From assembly GCA_046292445.1 (NCBI GenBank), contig JBKBQT010000009.1, positions 1 through 64,000 on the forward strand: a DNA stretch of 64,000 bases, written 5' to 3'. The translations under genes and the position numbers were made by a program. Shown piece by piece: positions 45,070-53,366 of this stretch. Under the pieces are notes generated by a model that was not told the DNA's origin, searched no databases, and worked only from the letters and a program-made list of their open reading frames with translations. Each line of letters opens with the position of its first letter. Position 1 is the first letter of the stretch. The DNA comes from CALIZF01 sp046292445. Its GTDB lineage: Bacteria > Pseudomonadota > Alphaproteobacteria > Rhodobacterales > Rhodobacteraceae.

Positions 45070-45885
45070 TCAGCCGTCCGGCGTGGCTGCGGCGGCGATG
45101 ATGGCGGTCGCAGCGGCGAAGAGGCGTGCGGCGCGGTCGGCGGGCGTTACGCCGGCATCGGCCAGGCGGCGGAGCGGCACCTCGACATCCAGCCGCGTGC
45201 CGGGGGGCAGCGCGCGCAGGAAGGCGGCCAGCGGAAATTCGCCCTCGCCCGGGATGACGCGGTTCTCGATCGCCTCGGCGAAGGGCGGGCCGGGCGGCGG
45301 CAGCAGCGGTCCGTCGCACAGCTGCGCCGCGCGGACCAGCGCGGGCGGCATCGCCGCAAGTTCCACCACCGTGCCGCCCGTGCGAAAGAGGTGGAGCGGA
45401 TCGACGAGCAGGCCGAGCGCCGGGTGCCCGACCTGTGCGACGAAGGCCGCGCCCGCGGCAAGCGAGCGGCATTGCGAGAACCGCATGAACTCCAGCGCCA
45501 CGCCCATGCCGCGCGCCGCCGCCATGTCACACAGCGCGCCCATCCGGTCTGCCGCCCGCGCGCCGTCGGCATCCTGAACCAGCGCCGTCAGCACCCGCGC
45601 GCCGAGCCGCGCGCCGCGGTCGAGCGCGGGGGCGAAGGCCACGGGTTCGGTCTCGGGGGCGAGGGCAAAGACCTCGATCCCGTGGACCGCCACGCCGGCA
45701 TCGGCGCAGGCGCGGGCGGCCGCCGCGGCATCGCCGTCGCACGCGATCCTCGGGAAGATGTCGAGCGCCGGGCCCGGCGGTTCGACGAACAGGGACACGG
45801 CGCCGAAGCCTGCGCCCGCGGCGATCGCCGGCAGGTCGGCCGGTGCCACGTCGCGCAGCGACAGGTGATGCAGCGACAGGGTCAC
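45070..45885 (-). CDS. Xylose isomerase-like TIM-barrel protein
   Basis: 271 residues. The pattern FGAVSLFVEPPG, GVAVHGIEVFAL, GVALEFMRF, LGLLVDPLHLFRTGG and RVIPGEGEFPLAAFLRAL is that of AP endonuclease 2-type sugar-phosphate isomerases/epimerases, with metal-ligand Glu, Asp and His. GTG start overlapping the livF stop (GTGA), so it is the last gene of the liv operon and probably acts on the imported compound or a derivative. Confidence 0.8.
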   Translation of the reverse strand: MTLSLHHLSLRDVAPADLPAIAAGAGFGAVSLFVEPPGPALDIFPRIACDGDAAAAARACADAGVAVHGIEVFALAPETEPVAFAPALDRGARLGARVLTALVQDADGARAADRMGALCDMAAARGMGVALEFMRFSQCRSLAAGAAFVAQVGHPALGLLVDPLHLFRTGGTVVELAAMPPALVRAAQLCDGPLLPPPGPPFAEAIENRVIPGEGEFPLAAFLRALPPGTRLDVEVPLRRLADAGVTPADRAARLFAAATAIIAAAATPDG

Positions 45886-46595
45886 GCGCCCAGATAGCTC
45901 TCGATGATCGCCGCATCGCGGGCGAGATCCGAGCTCGGCCCGGCATGGGCGATGACGCCGCGGTTGAGCACATAGGCCCGGCTCGTGGCCGCCAGCGCGC
46001 GGTGGGCGTTCTGCTCGACCAGCAGCACGGTCAGCCCCTCGGCGTTCAGTTGGCCGAGCGCGCCGAACACCTGGTCGGTGATGATCGGCGAGAGGCCCAG
46101 CGAGGGCTCGTCCAGCAGCAAAAGGCGCGGCCCGCCCATCAGCGCCCGCCCGATCGCGAGCATCTGCTGCTGGCCGCCCGACAGCGTGCCCGCGATCTGG
46201 CCGGCGCGTTCCTTGAGGACCGGAAAGAGGTCATAGACATGGTCGAGCGAATAGCGCGTCGGCCGGTTGCCGCGGGCGATCAGGCCCATCTGGAGGTTTT
46301 CCAGCACCGACATGTCGCCGAGGATCTGCCGCCCCTCGGGCACATGCAGCAGACCCGCCCGCGCCACCGCATGGGGGGGCATGCCGCGGGTATCCTGCCC
46401 GAGGAAGGTGATCGTCCCGCTCGCCCGGCGCACCATGTTCGACAGCGCGTTGAGCAGGGTGGACTTGCCCGCGCCGTTGGGGCCGATCAGGGCGACCATC
46501 TCGCCCTCCTCGACCGCGATGTCGATCCCGCGCAGCGCGCGGATGCCGCGATAGGCGACATGCAGGTCCTTGACCGAAAGGATCGTGTTGGTCAT
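45882..46595 (-). CDS. livF: Branched-chain-type ABC transporter ATP-binding protein LivF
   Basis: 237 residues. Walker A GPNGAGKS, signature LSGGQQQM and Walker B LLLLDEPSLGLSP, with HVPEGRQILGDMSVLENL typical of LivF. One of two ATPases for a high-affinity importer. The ATG overlaps the livG stop. Confidence 0.95.
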   Translation of the reverse strand: MTNTILSVKDLHVAYRGIRALRGIDIAVEEGEMVALIGPNGAGKSTLLNALSNMVRRASGTITFLGQDTRGMPPHAVARAGLLHVPEGRQILGDMSVLENLQMGLIARGNRPTRYSLDHVYDLFPVLKERAGQIAGTLSGGQQQMLAIGRALMGGPRLLLLDEPSLGLSPIITDQVFGALGQLNAEGLTVLLVEQNAHRALAATSRAYVLNRGVIAHAGPSSDLARDAAIIESYLGA

Positions 46596-47356
46596 TGCAC
46601 CGATGTCCCGATGTAGGCGGCGATCACCTTGGGATCGCGCGTGACCTCGCCCGGCGTGCCCTTGGCGATAAGCCGGCCGCTGTCGAGCACATAGACCGTC
46701 TTGCACAGGCGGGTGACAAAGCCGACGTTGTGCTCGATCAGCAGAAGGCCCATGCCGCTGGCGGCGAGATCGCGGAAAATCTCGGCCAGTTCCTCGGATT
46801 CGACGTCGTTCATGCCGGCGATGGGTTCGTCGAGCAGGACGATCTTGGGCTCTGACGCGATGGCGCGCATCATCTCGACCCGGCGCTGGTGCCCATAGCT
46901 GAGGTTGCCGGCCTCAAGCTGGGCATATTCGGTCATGCCGAACCGCTCGAGCAGCACCCAGGCCTGCTCGCGAAAGCGCCGCGTCTCGTCCAGCGCGGAG
47001 GGCAGGCCCAGAAGGCCGGCGAGCAGCCCCGCCCGCTCGCTGAGGTGAAAGCCGATCATGACGTTGTCGAGCACCGTCGCCTCGGCCAGCAGGCGGATGT
47101 TCTGGAACGTCCGCACGATCCCGGCGCGGGCGACCTGATCGGCGGGGAGCGTCCGGATCGACCGGTCGCCCAGCCGGATGTCGCCGCGGGTGAGCGCAAG
47201 GTTGCCGGCGATCATGTTCACAACGGTGCTCTTGCCCGCGCCGTTCGGCCCGATCAGGCCGGTGATGGTGCCCGGCGGGATCTCGATCGTGACATCCTCG
47301 ACGGCCTTCAGGCCGCCGAAATGCTTGGCGATGGCATCAACGTAGAGCGACGGCAT
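46592..47356 (-). CDS. livG: Branched-chain-type ABC transporter ATP-binding protein LivG
   Basis: 254 residues. Walker A GPNGAGKS, the LivG-type VRTFQNIRLLAEATVLDNVMIG, signature NLSYGHQRR and Walker B IVLLDEPIAGMN. ATG at 47356 with GGAGG upstream; it overlaps the livM end by 20 bp. Confidence 0.95.
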   Translation of the reverse strand: MPSLYVDAIAKHFGGLKAVEDVTIEIPPGTITGLIGPNGAGKSTVVNMIAGNLALTRGDIRLGDRSIRTLPADQVARAGIVRTFQNIRLLAEATVLDNVMIGFHLSERAGLLAGLLGLPSALDETRRFREQAWVLLERFGMTEYAQLEAGNLSYGHQRRVEMMRAIASEPKIVLLDEPIAGMNDVESEELAEIFRDLAASGMGLLLIEHNVGFVTRLCKTVYVLDSGRLIAKGTPGEVTRDPKVIAAYIGTSVQ

Positions 47357-48239
47357 CGGATGCCTCCTTCGTCGCGGGCGCCTTGGCGCGCTGTGCCGCA
47401 CGGCGGCGGCGTTCGAACCAGTGCACCAGCGAATCGCCTACCCCGAGCGGCAGGAAGATGATGACGACGATCAGGATCAGGCCGTTGACCAGCGGTCGGT
47501 ATTCCGCAAGCGGGCGGGCGACCTCGGGGATCAGGGTCAGGATCAGCGCACCGAGCAGCGGGCCGAGCAGCGTCGTGCGCCCGCCGAGCACGACCATCGT
47601 CAGGATCGCGACGATCAGGTGGAACCCGTAGTCATGCGGCTCGATGCTGAAGACATAAAGGCTCTGCAGCGCCCCGAAGAGGCCGCCGATCGCGCCCGAC
47701 AGGATGAAGGCGATGCCGTGATACCGGCCGATCGACACGCCGAGCGAGGCGGCCACCGTCTCGTTCTGGCGCAGCGCGTCGAAAACCCGGCCGAGGCTGG
47801 TCCGTCCGATCGACCACGACACATACATCGTCACCGCCACGGCGCCGATCAGCGTGAGCGTATCGACGGCGCGCGGGATGTTGAGGATGCCGAGCGCGCC
47901 GCCGGTGAAGCTTTCGCCGTAGAGGAGCAGCGACAGGATGATCTGCACGAAGGCGAGCGTCGCGATGGCCTGGAATGCGCCCCGCAGCCGCGCGAGCGGG
48001 ATGGACAGGGCAAGCCCGGCAAAGCCCCCGAGGATCGTCCCGCCGGCGACCGCGACCACGAACGGCATGCCATAGCGCGTCACGAGGATCGCGGTGCAAT
48101 AGGCGCCGAGGGCGGCAAAACCCGCCGTCGCGATCGAGAACACCCCGGCGCGAAAGACGATCTGCTGGCTGTAGGCAAAGCCGACCGCGATCAGGAAGAA
48201 GTCGATCAGCGGCTTGTTGGCGAGATAGAGCTGCATCAT
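47337..48239 (-). CDS. livM: Branched-chain-type ABC transporter permease LivM
   Basis: 300 residues, eight or more hydrophobic helices; FSIATAGFAALGAYCTAIL and the motif GGRTTLLGPLLGALILTLIPEV define LivM. Second permease of the importer. The two adjacent ATGs (48239, 48236) overlap the livH stop. Confidence 0.94.
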   Translation of the reverse strand: MMQLYLANKPLIDFFLIAVGFAYSQQIVFRAGVFSIATAGFAALGAYCTAILVTRYGMPFVVAVAGGTILGGFAGLALSIPLARLRGAFQAIATLAFVQIILSLLLYGESFTGGALGILNIPRAVDTLTLIGAVAVTMYVSWSIGRTSLGRVFDALRQNETVAASLGVSIGRYHGIAFILSGAIGGLFGALQSLYVFSIEPHDYGFHLIVAILTMVVLGGRTTLLGPLLGALILTLIPEVARPLAEYRPLVNGLILIVVIIFLPLGVGDSLVHWFERRRRAAQRAKAPATKEASDAVALR

Positions 48240-49135
48240 CGACGGTTACCCCCGGAGAGCGCGGTCACACGCCCGAAGAGGCCGTTGGGCCGCACGAGCA
48301 GGACAAGGAACAAAAGCCCGAAGATGATCGTATCGACGAGACCCGACGGCAGATAGGCGACGGTCAGCGACTGCATCAGGCCAAGCAGGAGGCTCGCGAC
48401 AAGCGCGCCGGGCACGCTGCCGAGGCCGCCGATCACCACGATCACGAAGGCGCGCAGCATGTAGGGCTCGCCCATCATGAAGTGGATGGAATTGAACAGA
48501 AGGCCGATCAGCACGCCGGCAAGCCCTGCCAGCGCCCCCGCGATCAGGAAGGTCTGCATGAACACGCTCTGGGCGTTCACGCCCAAGAGGGCGGCGGCGC
48601 GCTCGTTCGTGGCGACGGCGCGCACCTGGCGGCCAAAGCTCGTCTTCTGGAGATACAGGATCAGCAGCGAAACCAGCACCAGCACCGTGACAAGGATCAC
48701 GATCTGCAGCAGCGAGATGCGCAGGCCCGCGACCCGGTAGAACTCGACCGGGAAGGTGCCGAAGGGAAAGTTGAGCACCCGCGTGTTCGACATCTGCTGC
48801 GCGATGCTGATGAGGATCAGGCTGACCCCCAGCGACGACACGATGGCGGGAAATTCCGCGAACTCCACGTCGCCCTTGGCGCGCAGCGGGCGGAAGGCGA
48901 CCAGATCGATCAGGATGCCCAGCACGCCGCAGGCGACGACCGCAAGGATGACGGCCAGCCAGAACGGCAGGCCCGAGATGGTGGCGTAATAGGCGACGAA
49001 GGCACCGGCCATGAACGTCGCGCCATGGGCGAGGTTCAGGAGCTTCTGGACGCCGAAGATCAGCGTGAAGCCGAGCGCGAAGAGCGCATAGACCGACCCG
49101 GAGACCAGCCCGTTGAGGATCTGCTGGGTAAGCAT
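48236..49135 (-). CDS. livH: Branched-chain-type ABC transporter permease LivH
   Basis: 299 residues; GLVSGSVYALFALGFTLIFGVQKLLNLAHGATFMAGAF and IGGLGSVPGALVASLLLG are standard LivH features. Starts 116 bp after the binding-protein gene, with a strong hairpin between them. Confidence 0.94.
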   Translation of the reverse strand: MLTQQILNGLVSGSVYALFALGFTLIFGVQKLLNLAHGATFMAGAFVAYYATISGLPFWLAVILAVVACGVLGILIDLVAFRPLRAKGDVEFAEFPAIVSSLGVSLILISIAQQMSNTRVLNFPFGTFPVEFYRVAGLRISLLQIVILVTVLVLVSLLILYLQKTSFGRQVRAVATNERAAALLGVNAQSVFMQTFLIAGALAGLAGVLIGLLFNSIHFMMGEPYMLRAFVIVVIGGLGSVPGALVASLLLGLMQSLTVAYLPSGLVDTIIFGLLFLVLLVRPNGLFGRVTALSGGNRR

Positions 49136-49217
49136 GGATTATCCTGTGATGGGCCCGGACGCGGCCGGGCCGGCCCGTGACGGTGCCCTCAGGCGGGCGG
49201 GCTGGCGGGGGGAGGGC

Positions 49218-49243
49218 GGCGGCGCCCGCAATCGGGCGCCGCC
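49218..49243 (-). terminator. Intra-operon hairpin between livJ-type gene and livH
   Basis: Perfect 11-bp stem GGCGGCGCCCG / CGGGCGCCGCC with loop CAAT, 8 bp after the binding-protein stop. Such hairpins after solute-binding-protein genes typically protect the upstream message or partly terminate, giving more binding protein than permease. Confidence 0.65.
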
Positions 49244-49251
49244 TGCATGCG

Positions 49252-50385
49252 TCAGCGCGGCGCCTCGACGAACTGTCCGTCCTTGACGGTCAGCACCTTC
49301 ATGCCAAAGCGGGGCACGCGCTTGTCGTCAAAGCTGTAGGTGCCGTCGCCGATCACGACCGGCACGTCCGTCACCTTGACCAGCGCCTCGGTGAAGCGTT
49401 CGCGCGTGACCTCGGGCATCGTGTTCTTGAGCGCGGTGGCGAGCACATAGGCGCCCGAATAGCCGACCGCGTTCCAGTCGTCGGCCGGCACGTTCTTCCA
49501 CGCCTGGAACCGCGCGGCAAAGTCGCGGCTGGCATCGTCGAACCCGCCGGGCACCCAGCTTCCCATCAGGTAGACGCCTTCCACCGCGGCGCCGCCGGTC
49601 GAGACGAAGGCGGGTGAAGAAAAGGCATTGTGGCCGATGATCTTGGTCGCGGGATCGAGGCCGGCCTGCCGCAACTGGATGATCACGTTCGCGCCCTGCG
49701 AGGCCGGCGCGCCGATGAACACGCAATCCTGGTCCGCGCTGGCGATCCGGGTGGCCAGCGACGAGAAATCGCTGTCGGTGACTGCGATGCCATCGACCGA
49801 GGCAAGCTTGACTCCGCGTTCGGCCATGATCGATTCGAACATCCGCTGGAGCGCAACATAGGATTCCACATCGCGGATCCCGATAACCGCACAGGCCTTC
49901 ACGCCCAGAACGTCCGCGGCGTAATGCGCGATATAGGGCATCGTGACATCGCCCGGCTGGGTCAGGATGTTCGACCATTTGCCGCGCTCGATGATTTCGT
50001 GGCTGTTCGAGGTCGGCACGATCGGGATCGCAAGCTCGTTCGCAAGCGCCGCGGCGGCGAGGGCGACCGCACCGCTTGTCGGGCCCATGATCCCGATAAC
50101 CGACGGATCGGCGGCATAGCGGGTGATGAGCGACAGCGTCTGGGTGCGGTCCGTGGCATCGTCCGCCACTTCGAACACGACCTTGTTGCCCTCGCCGAAG
50201 AACCCGTTCGCGTTCATTTCCTCGAATGCCATCACGGCCCCGTCGGCGATCGAGGCGCCGATGAAGGCTGCTGCCCCCGTCAACGACTGCATCACCACCA
50301 GCTTGTAGTCGGCAGCCGTGGCCGTCGTCGCGGCAAGCGCAAAGGCGCCAGCGACCGTTCCCCTCAGCACGTGCGAAAGTTTCAT
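49252..50385 (-). CDS. livJ: ABC transporter substrate-binding protein (LivJ/LivK family)
   Basis: 377 residues. Signal peptide with cleavage after ATTATAA (about residue 25), then the type I periplasmic-binding fold: YKLVVMQSLTGAAAFIG, GIMGPTSGAVALAAAALANE, PIVPTSNSHEI and VGYSGAYVLATAL. ATG at 50385 with GGAGG five bases upstream. The ligand cannot be read from sequence; in catabolic clusters such proteins often bind aromatic or other hydrophobic acids. First gene of the liv operon. Confidence 0.93.
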   Translation of the reverse strand: MKLSHVLRGTVAGAFALAATTATAADYKLVVMQSLTGAAAFIGASIADGAVMAFEEMNANGFFGEGNKVVFEVADDATDRTQTLSLITRYAADPSVIGIMGPTSGAVALAAAALANELAIPIVPTSNSHEIIERGKWSNILTQPGDVTMPYIAHYAADVLGVKACAVIGIRDVESYVALQRMFESIMAERGVKLASVDGIAVTDSDFSSLATRIASADQDCVFIGAPASQGANVIIQLRQAGLDPATKIIGHNAFSSPAFVSTGGAAVEGVYLMGSWVPGGFDDASRDFAARFQAWKNVPADDWNAVGYSGAYVLATALKNTMPEVTRERFTEALVKVTDVPVVIGDGTYSFDDKRVPRFGMKVLTVKDGQFVEAPR

Positions 50386-50491
50386 CCGTTCCTCCCTGTT
50401 GGCCGGCCGTCTCGCCCATCCGCAGCGACGTGGTTCGCCCTGCACTCCCCGACTTGCGGACGCCTGTGCTGTATAGTAATCTGATCCATGC

Positions 50492-50497
50492 GTATAC
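50492..50497. promoter_or_regulatory. GTATAC palindrome, livJ / acyl-CoA ligase divergent promoter
   Basis: Core GTATAC within ATGCGTATACACAAT, in an AT-rich part of the 289-bp divergent region; a half-like CTGTATAG lies at 50470. Candidate GntR-type operator shared with other sites to the right. Confidence 0.5.
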
Positions 50498-50674
50498 ACA
50501 ATAAGGCGCATCTGCGGACACACGGCAGTTTCGATGCCCTCAGATATGCGTCCAAGAGGGCGTTTCGGGCGGGGTGCGCCCCGGACCGGGCGCGATCGAC
50601 GCAGGTTTTTCGGCGATCCGCCGCGGCCTGTATTTTTATCTTGGGGTCGGAACATCCCGAAGATGAGGGGCGCC

Positions 50675-52327
50675 ATGACGCAGAGGTGCGGCATGCTTGA
50701 TTTCCACGCCTTCACCGCCGTGACAACGATCGGCGATGTGCTGCTGCGCGCGGCGCAGGCCATGCCCGACAAGGACGGGCTGGTCTTTCCCGACCGTCGG
50801 AGCAGCTTTTCCGAGCTTTCTGCCGGCGCAAGGGCGCGGGCGCGGGGGCTCCGGGCGCTCGGCATTGAGCCGGGCGATCATGTCGGCGTGCTGCTGCCCA
50901 GCTCGATCGAATGCGTCGAAAGCCTCTTTGCGATCGCGCTGATCGGGGCCGTGGCCGTGCCGGTCAATGCGCGCTACCGCAGCCACGAATTGCGATACGT
51001 GGTCGAGAATGCCGATCTGGTGGCTCTCGTCACGCAAGGTCGGGTTGCCGAGCAGGTCGATTTCATCGCCCGGCTGACCGAAGCGTTTCCGGCGCTTGCC
51101 GGCGCAGCGTCCGATGCCGCCCTGTCGCTGCCCGAGGCGCCGCGCCTTCGCCACCTGATCCTGACGGATAAGGCTTCCGCGCCCGGTTTCCTGTCGGCGG
51201 CGGCCTTCGAGGCTGCCGCGACGGCCGTCCCCGAGGCCGAGGTGGAGCGTCTGCGCCGCGGCGTGCGTGTGCGCGATACCGGGCTGATCCTTTACACCTC
51301 GGGGACCACGTCGCAGCCCAAGGGCTGCATGATCAGCCATGAGGCGCTGGTGCGCACGGGCCAGTCGCTCGCGCTGCGCTATGCGATGACGGATGCGGAT
51401 GTGTTCTGGTCGCCGCTGCCGATGTTCCATATCGGCGCGATCTTCCCGCTCTGCGCGGCCTGGTCGGTCGGATCGACCTATCTGTCGATGCAGTATTTCG
51501 ATGCTGCCACCGCGCTCGAGATGATCGAGCGGGAACGCGCGACGGTTACCTACCCGAGTTTTGGCACCTTCATCGCCGACATGATCCACCACCCCGATTT
51601 CGACCGGCGCGACCTGTCGTCCGTGCGGCTCATGAACGGCAACATGGCGATGCAGCCGGTGCCCTTCCGCGAGGCCCTGAAGGCGAGGATGCCCGGCGCG
51701 ATCCAGGTCGGCACCTACGGGATGACCGAGACCGCGGGCACGGTGACGACCAGCCACCCGTCAGACGATTATCGCGCCCGCACCGAGCGGCTGGGCCGGC
51801 CCTTCGACGGGCTCGAGGTGCGCATCCTCGGCGCGGACGGGCGCATCTGCGGCGTCGGCGAGATCGGCGAGATCACGGTGCGCGGCTTCTCGCTGCTGAC
51901 GGGCTATTACAAGGATGCGGCCAAGACTGCCGAGGCGCTGCGGGGGGGCTGGTTCCACACCGGCGATCTCGGCGCGCTCGACGCCGAAGGCACGCTGATG
52001 TTCCACGGGCGGCTCAAGGACATGCTGAAGGTCGGCGGCGAGAATGTCGCGGCGCAGGAGATCGAGGCGATCGTCGGCACCCATCCGGCAGTCAAGCTGT
52101 GCCAGGTGGTGGGCCGGCCCGATGCGCGCCTCGCCGAGGTGCCTGTCGCCTTCGTGGAGCTCAAGCCCGGCGCCACCGCGACGGCCGAGGACATCATCGG
52201 GTTCTGCAAGGGGCAGATCGCCAGCTTCAAGGTGCCGCGCGATGTCCGCTTCGTGGCCGAATGGCCGATGTCGGCCAGCAAGATCCAGAAGTTCCGGCTG
52301 AAGGAGATGCTGGGCGAGGGTGGTTGA
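50675..52327 (+). CDS. Acyl-CoA ligase (AMP-forming), second copy
   Basis: 550 residues from the ATG at 50675 (AGGGG upstream); an ATG at 50693 with GAGG is a good alternative and gives 544. ILYTSGTTSQPKGCMISH is the P-loop, YGMTETAG the A5 motif, GWFHTGDLG the A7 motif, and the end WPMSASKIQKFRL carries the catalytic lysine. Activates an unknown acid, probably that imported by the divergent liv system. It closely resembles the ligase at 60.7 kb. Confidence 0.92.
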   Translation: MTQRCGMLDFHAFTAVTTIGDVLLRAAQAMPDKDGLVFPDRRSSFSELSAGARARARGLRALGIEPGDHVGVLLPSSIECVESLFAIALIGAVAVPVNARYRSHELRYVVENADLVALVTQGRVAEQVDFIARLTEAFPALAGAASDAALSLPEAPRLRHLILTDKASAPGFLSAAAFEAAATAVPEAEVERLRRGVRVRDTGLILYTSGTTSQPKGCMISHEALVRTGQSLALRYAMTDADVFWSPLPMFHIGAIFPLCAAWSVGSTYLSMQYFDAATALEMIERERATVTYPSFGTFIADMIHHPDFDRRDLSSVRLMNGNMAMQPVPFREALKARMPGAIQVGTYGMTETAGTVTTSHPSDDYRARTERLGRPFDGLEVRILGADGRICGVGEIGEITVRGFSLLTGYYKDAAKTAEALRGGWFHTGDLGALDAEGTLMFHGRLKDMLKVGGENVAAQEIEAIVGTHPAVKLCQVVGRPDARLAEVPVAFVELKPGATATAEDIIGFCKGQIASFKVPRDVRFVAEWPMSASKIQKFRLKEMLGEGG

Positions 52328-52350
52328 GGCACGGCCATCGGCCGCGGAAA

Positions 52351-52366
52351 GGGGTGCTCGCACCCC
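52351..52366. terminator. Hairpin between convergent ligase and ferredoxin genes
   Basis: GGGGTG-CTCG-CACCCC, a perfect 6-bp GC stem with tetraloop in the 46-bp convergent gap. Likely bidirectional terminator; no T-run. Confidence 0.5.
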
Positions 52367-52373
52367 CGCCCGC

Positions 52374-52691
52374 TCAGTCCTCCGGTGCGAGCGTGACCTT
52401 CAGCCCGTCGAGCGCGTCAGACACTGCGATCTGGCATGAAAGGCGCGACGTCGGGCGGTAATGCGCCGAAAACTCCACCAGTTCGTATTCGTCCGGCGCC
52501 TGCGGCGGGAGCCGGTCGATCCAGGCCGGATCGACATGGACATGGCAGGTCGCACAGGAACATTGCCCGCCGCAGATCGCGGCGACGTCCATCCCGCCCC
52601 GGTCGCGCAGCGTTTCCATGAGCGATTCGCCGTCGCGCGCCTCGATGACGATGGTCGTGCCGTTGCGGTCGGTTGCGTGGATGGTCGGCAT
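52374..52691 (-). CDS. [2Fe-2S] ferredoxin
   Basis: 105 residues, adrenodoxin/plant-like fold. Cluster ligands C40, C46, C49 (CGGQCSCATC) and C86 (RLSCQIAV). It probably delivers electrons to the Rieske oxygenase encoded just across the divergent promoter; no dedicated reductase gene is seen, so a housekeeping reductase must be used. 14 bp after the VOC gene. Confidence 0.93.
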   Translation of the reverse strand: MPTIHATDRNGTTIVIEARDGESLMETLRDRGGMDVAAICGGQCSCATCHVHVDPAWIDRLPPQAPDEYELVEFSAHYRPTSRLSCQIAVSDALDGLKVTLAPED

Positions 52692-52705
52692 GGGCAATCC
52701 TTCGG

Positions 52706-53254
52706 TCAGAGGTCGATGCGGGGCGCCCTGCCGTCCCAGGTCGCGGCGGCGGCGTCGATCCGGGCGAAGAAGCGCAGCAGACCGGGCGTCGGCTGGACGA
52801 GTTCGAGGACACCGCCCCTGTCGTCGGGATCGGTGTCGAGATAGGCGAAGGCGACGCCGGCCGCCGTGCGCCCGGCCTGCAGAACGCCGACCCCGCGCGC
52901 CGCCCAGGCTGCGAGATCGCCCGCAAGGTCGTCCGTCAGCGCGCAGACATGGTGCATCCCGCCGCCGCGGCGGGCGAGGAAATCGGAAAACACCGTCCGC
53001 CCGCCGGCGACCTGCGCGATCAGTTCGATCTGCATCCCGCGATGGCTGGCCAGCGCGACACGCGTTTCCGCCGCGACCGGCGCGCCGCGAAAGGTCAGTT
53101 CGGCATAGGGTATCGCAGCGGCGACGAAGAACGGCCCCACCCCCAGCGTGCCGGACCAGTGGCGCAGCGCCGCGTCGAGATCCGGCACGACATAGCCAAG
53201 CTGCATGACCGGCCCGAACCGGCCCGCCGCCTTTTGTCCCGTGGCTGAGGTCAT
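52706..53254 (-). CDS. VOC-superfamily (glyoxalase/epimerase-like) protein
   Basis: 182 residues, two beta-alpha-beta-beta-beta modules: MQLGYVVPDLDAALRHW with AELTFRG and MQIELIAQ, then GGGMHHVCALTDDLAGDLAAW with GVLELVQP. The second module has the His and Glu metal ligands; the first lacks the usual leading His (Gln-Leu instead), so metal binding is altered or asymmetric. Could be an epimerase, lyase or extradiol-type enzyme; unresolved. Confidence 0.8.
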   Translation of the reverse strand: MTSATGQKAAGRFGPVMQLGYVVPDLDAALRHWSGTLGVGPFFVAAAIPYAELTFRGAPVAAETRVALASHRGMQIELIAQVAGGRTVFSDFLARRGGGMHHVCALTDDLAGDLAAWAARGVGVLQAGRTAAGVAFAYLDTDPDDRGGVLELVQPTPGLLRFFARIDAAAATWDGRAPRIDL

Positions 53255-53307
53255 GCCGTGGCCTGTCCGCTTGCGCTTTCCCTTTGCATATACCCAGAGC
53301 CTTTTTA

Positions 53308-53313
53308 GTATAC
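53308..53313. promoter_or_regulatory. GTATAC palindrome, VOC / Rieske divergent promoter
   Basis: TAGTATACAA sits exactly midway (54 bp each way) between the two divergent start codons and fits the FadR-type GntR pattern TNGTNNACNA. A TTGCAT lies upstream at 53284-53289, so the site would overlap the -10 region of the Rieske promoter. Confidence 0.6.
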
Positions 53314-53366
53314 AATAGAGCGGTCGGGCGGCAACTGCCGCAGGGCCCAAGGCGAAAGGAGCGGGC

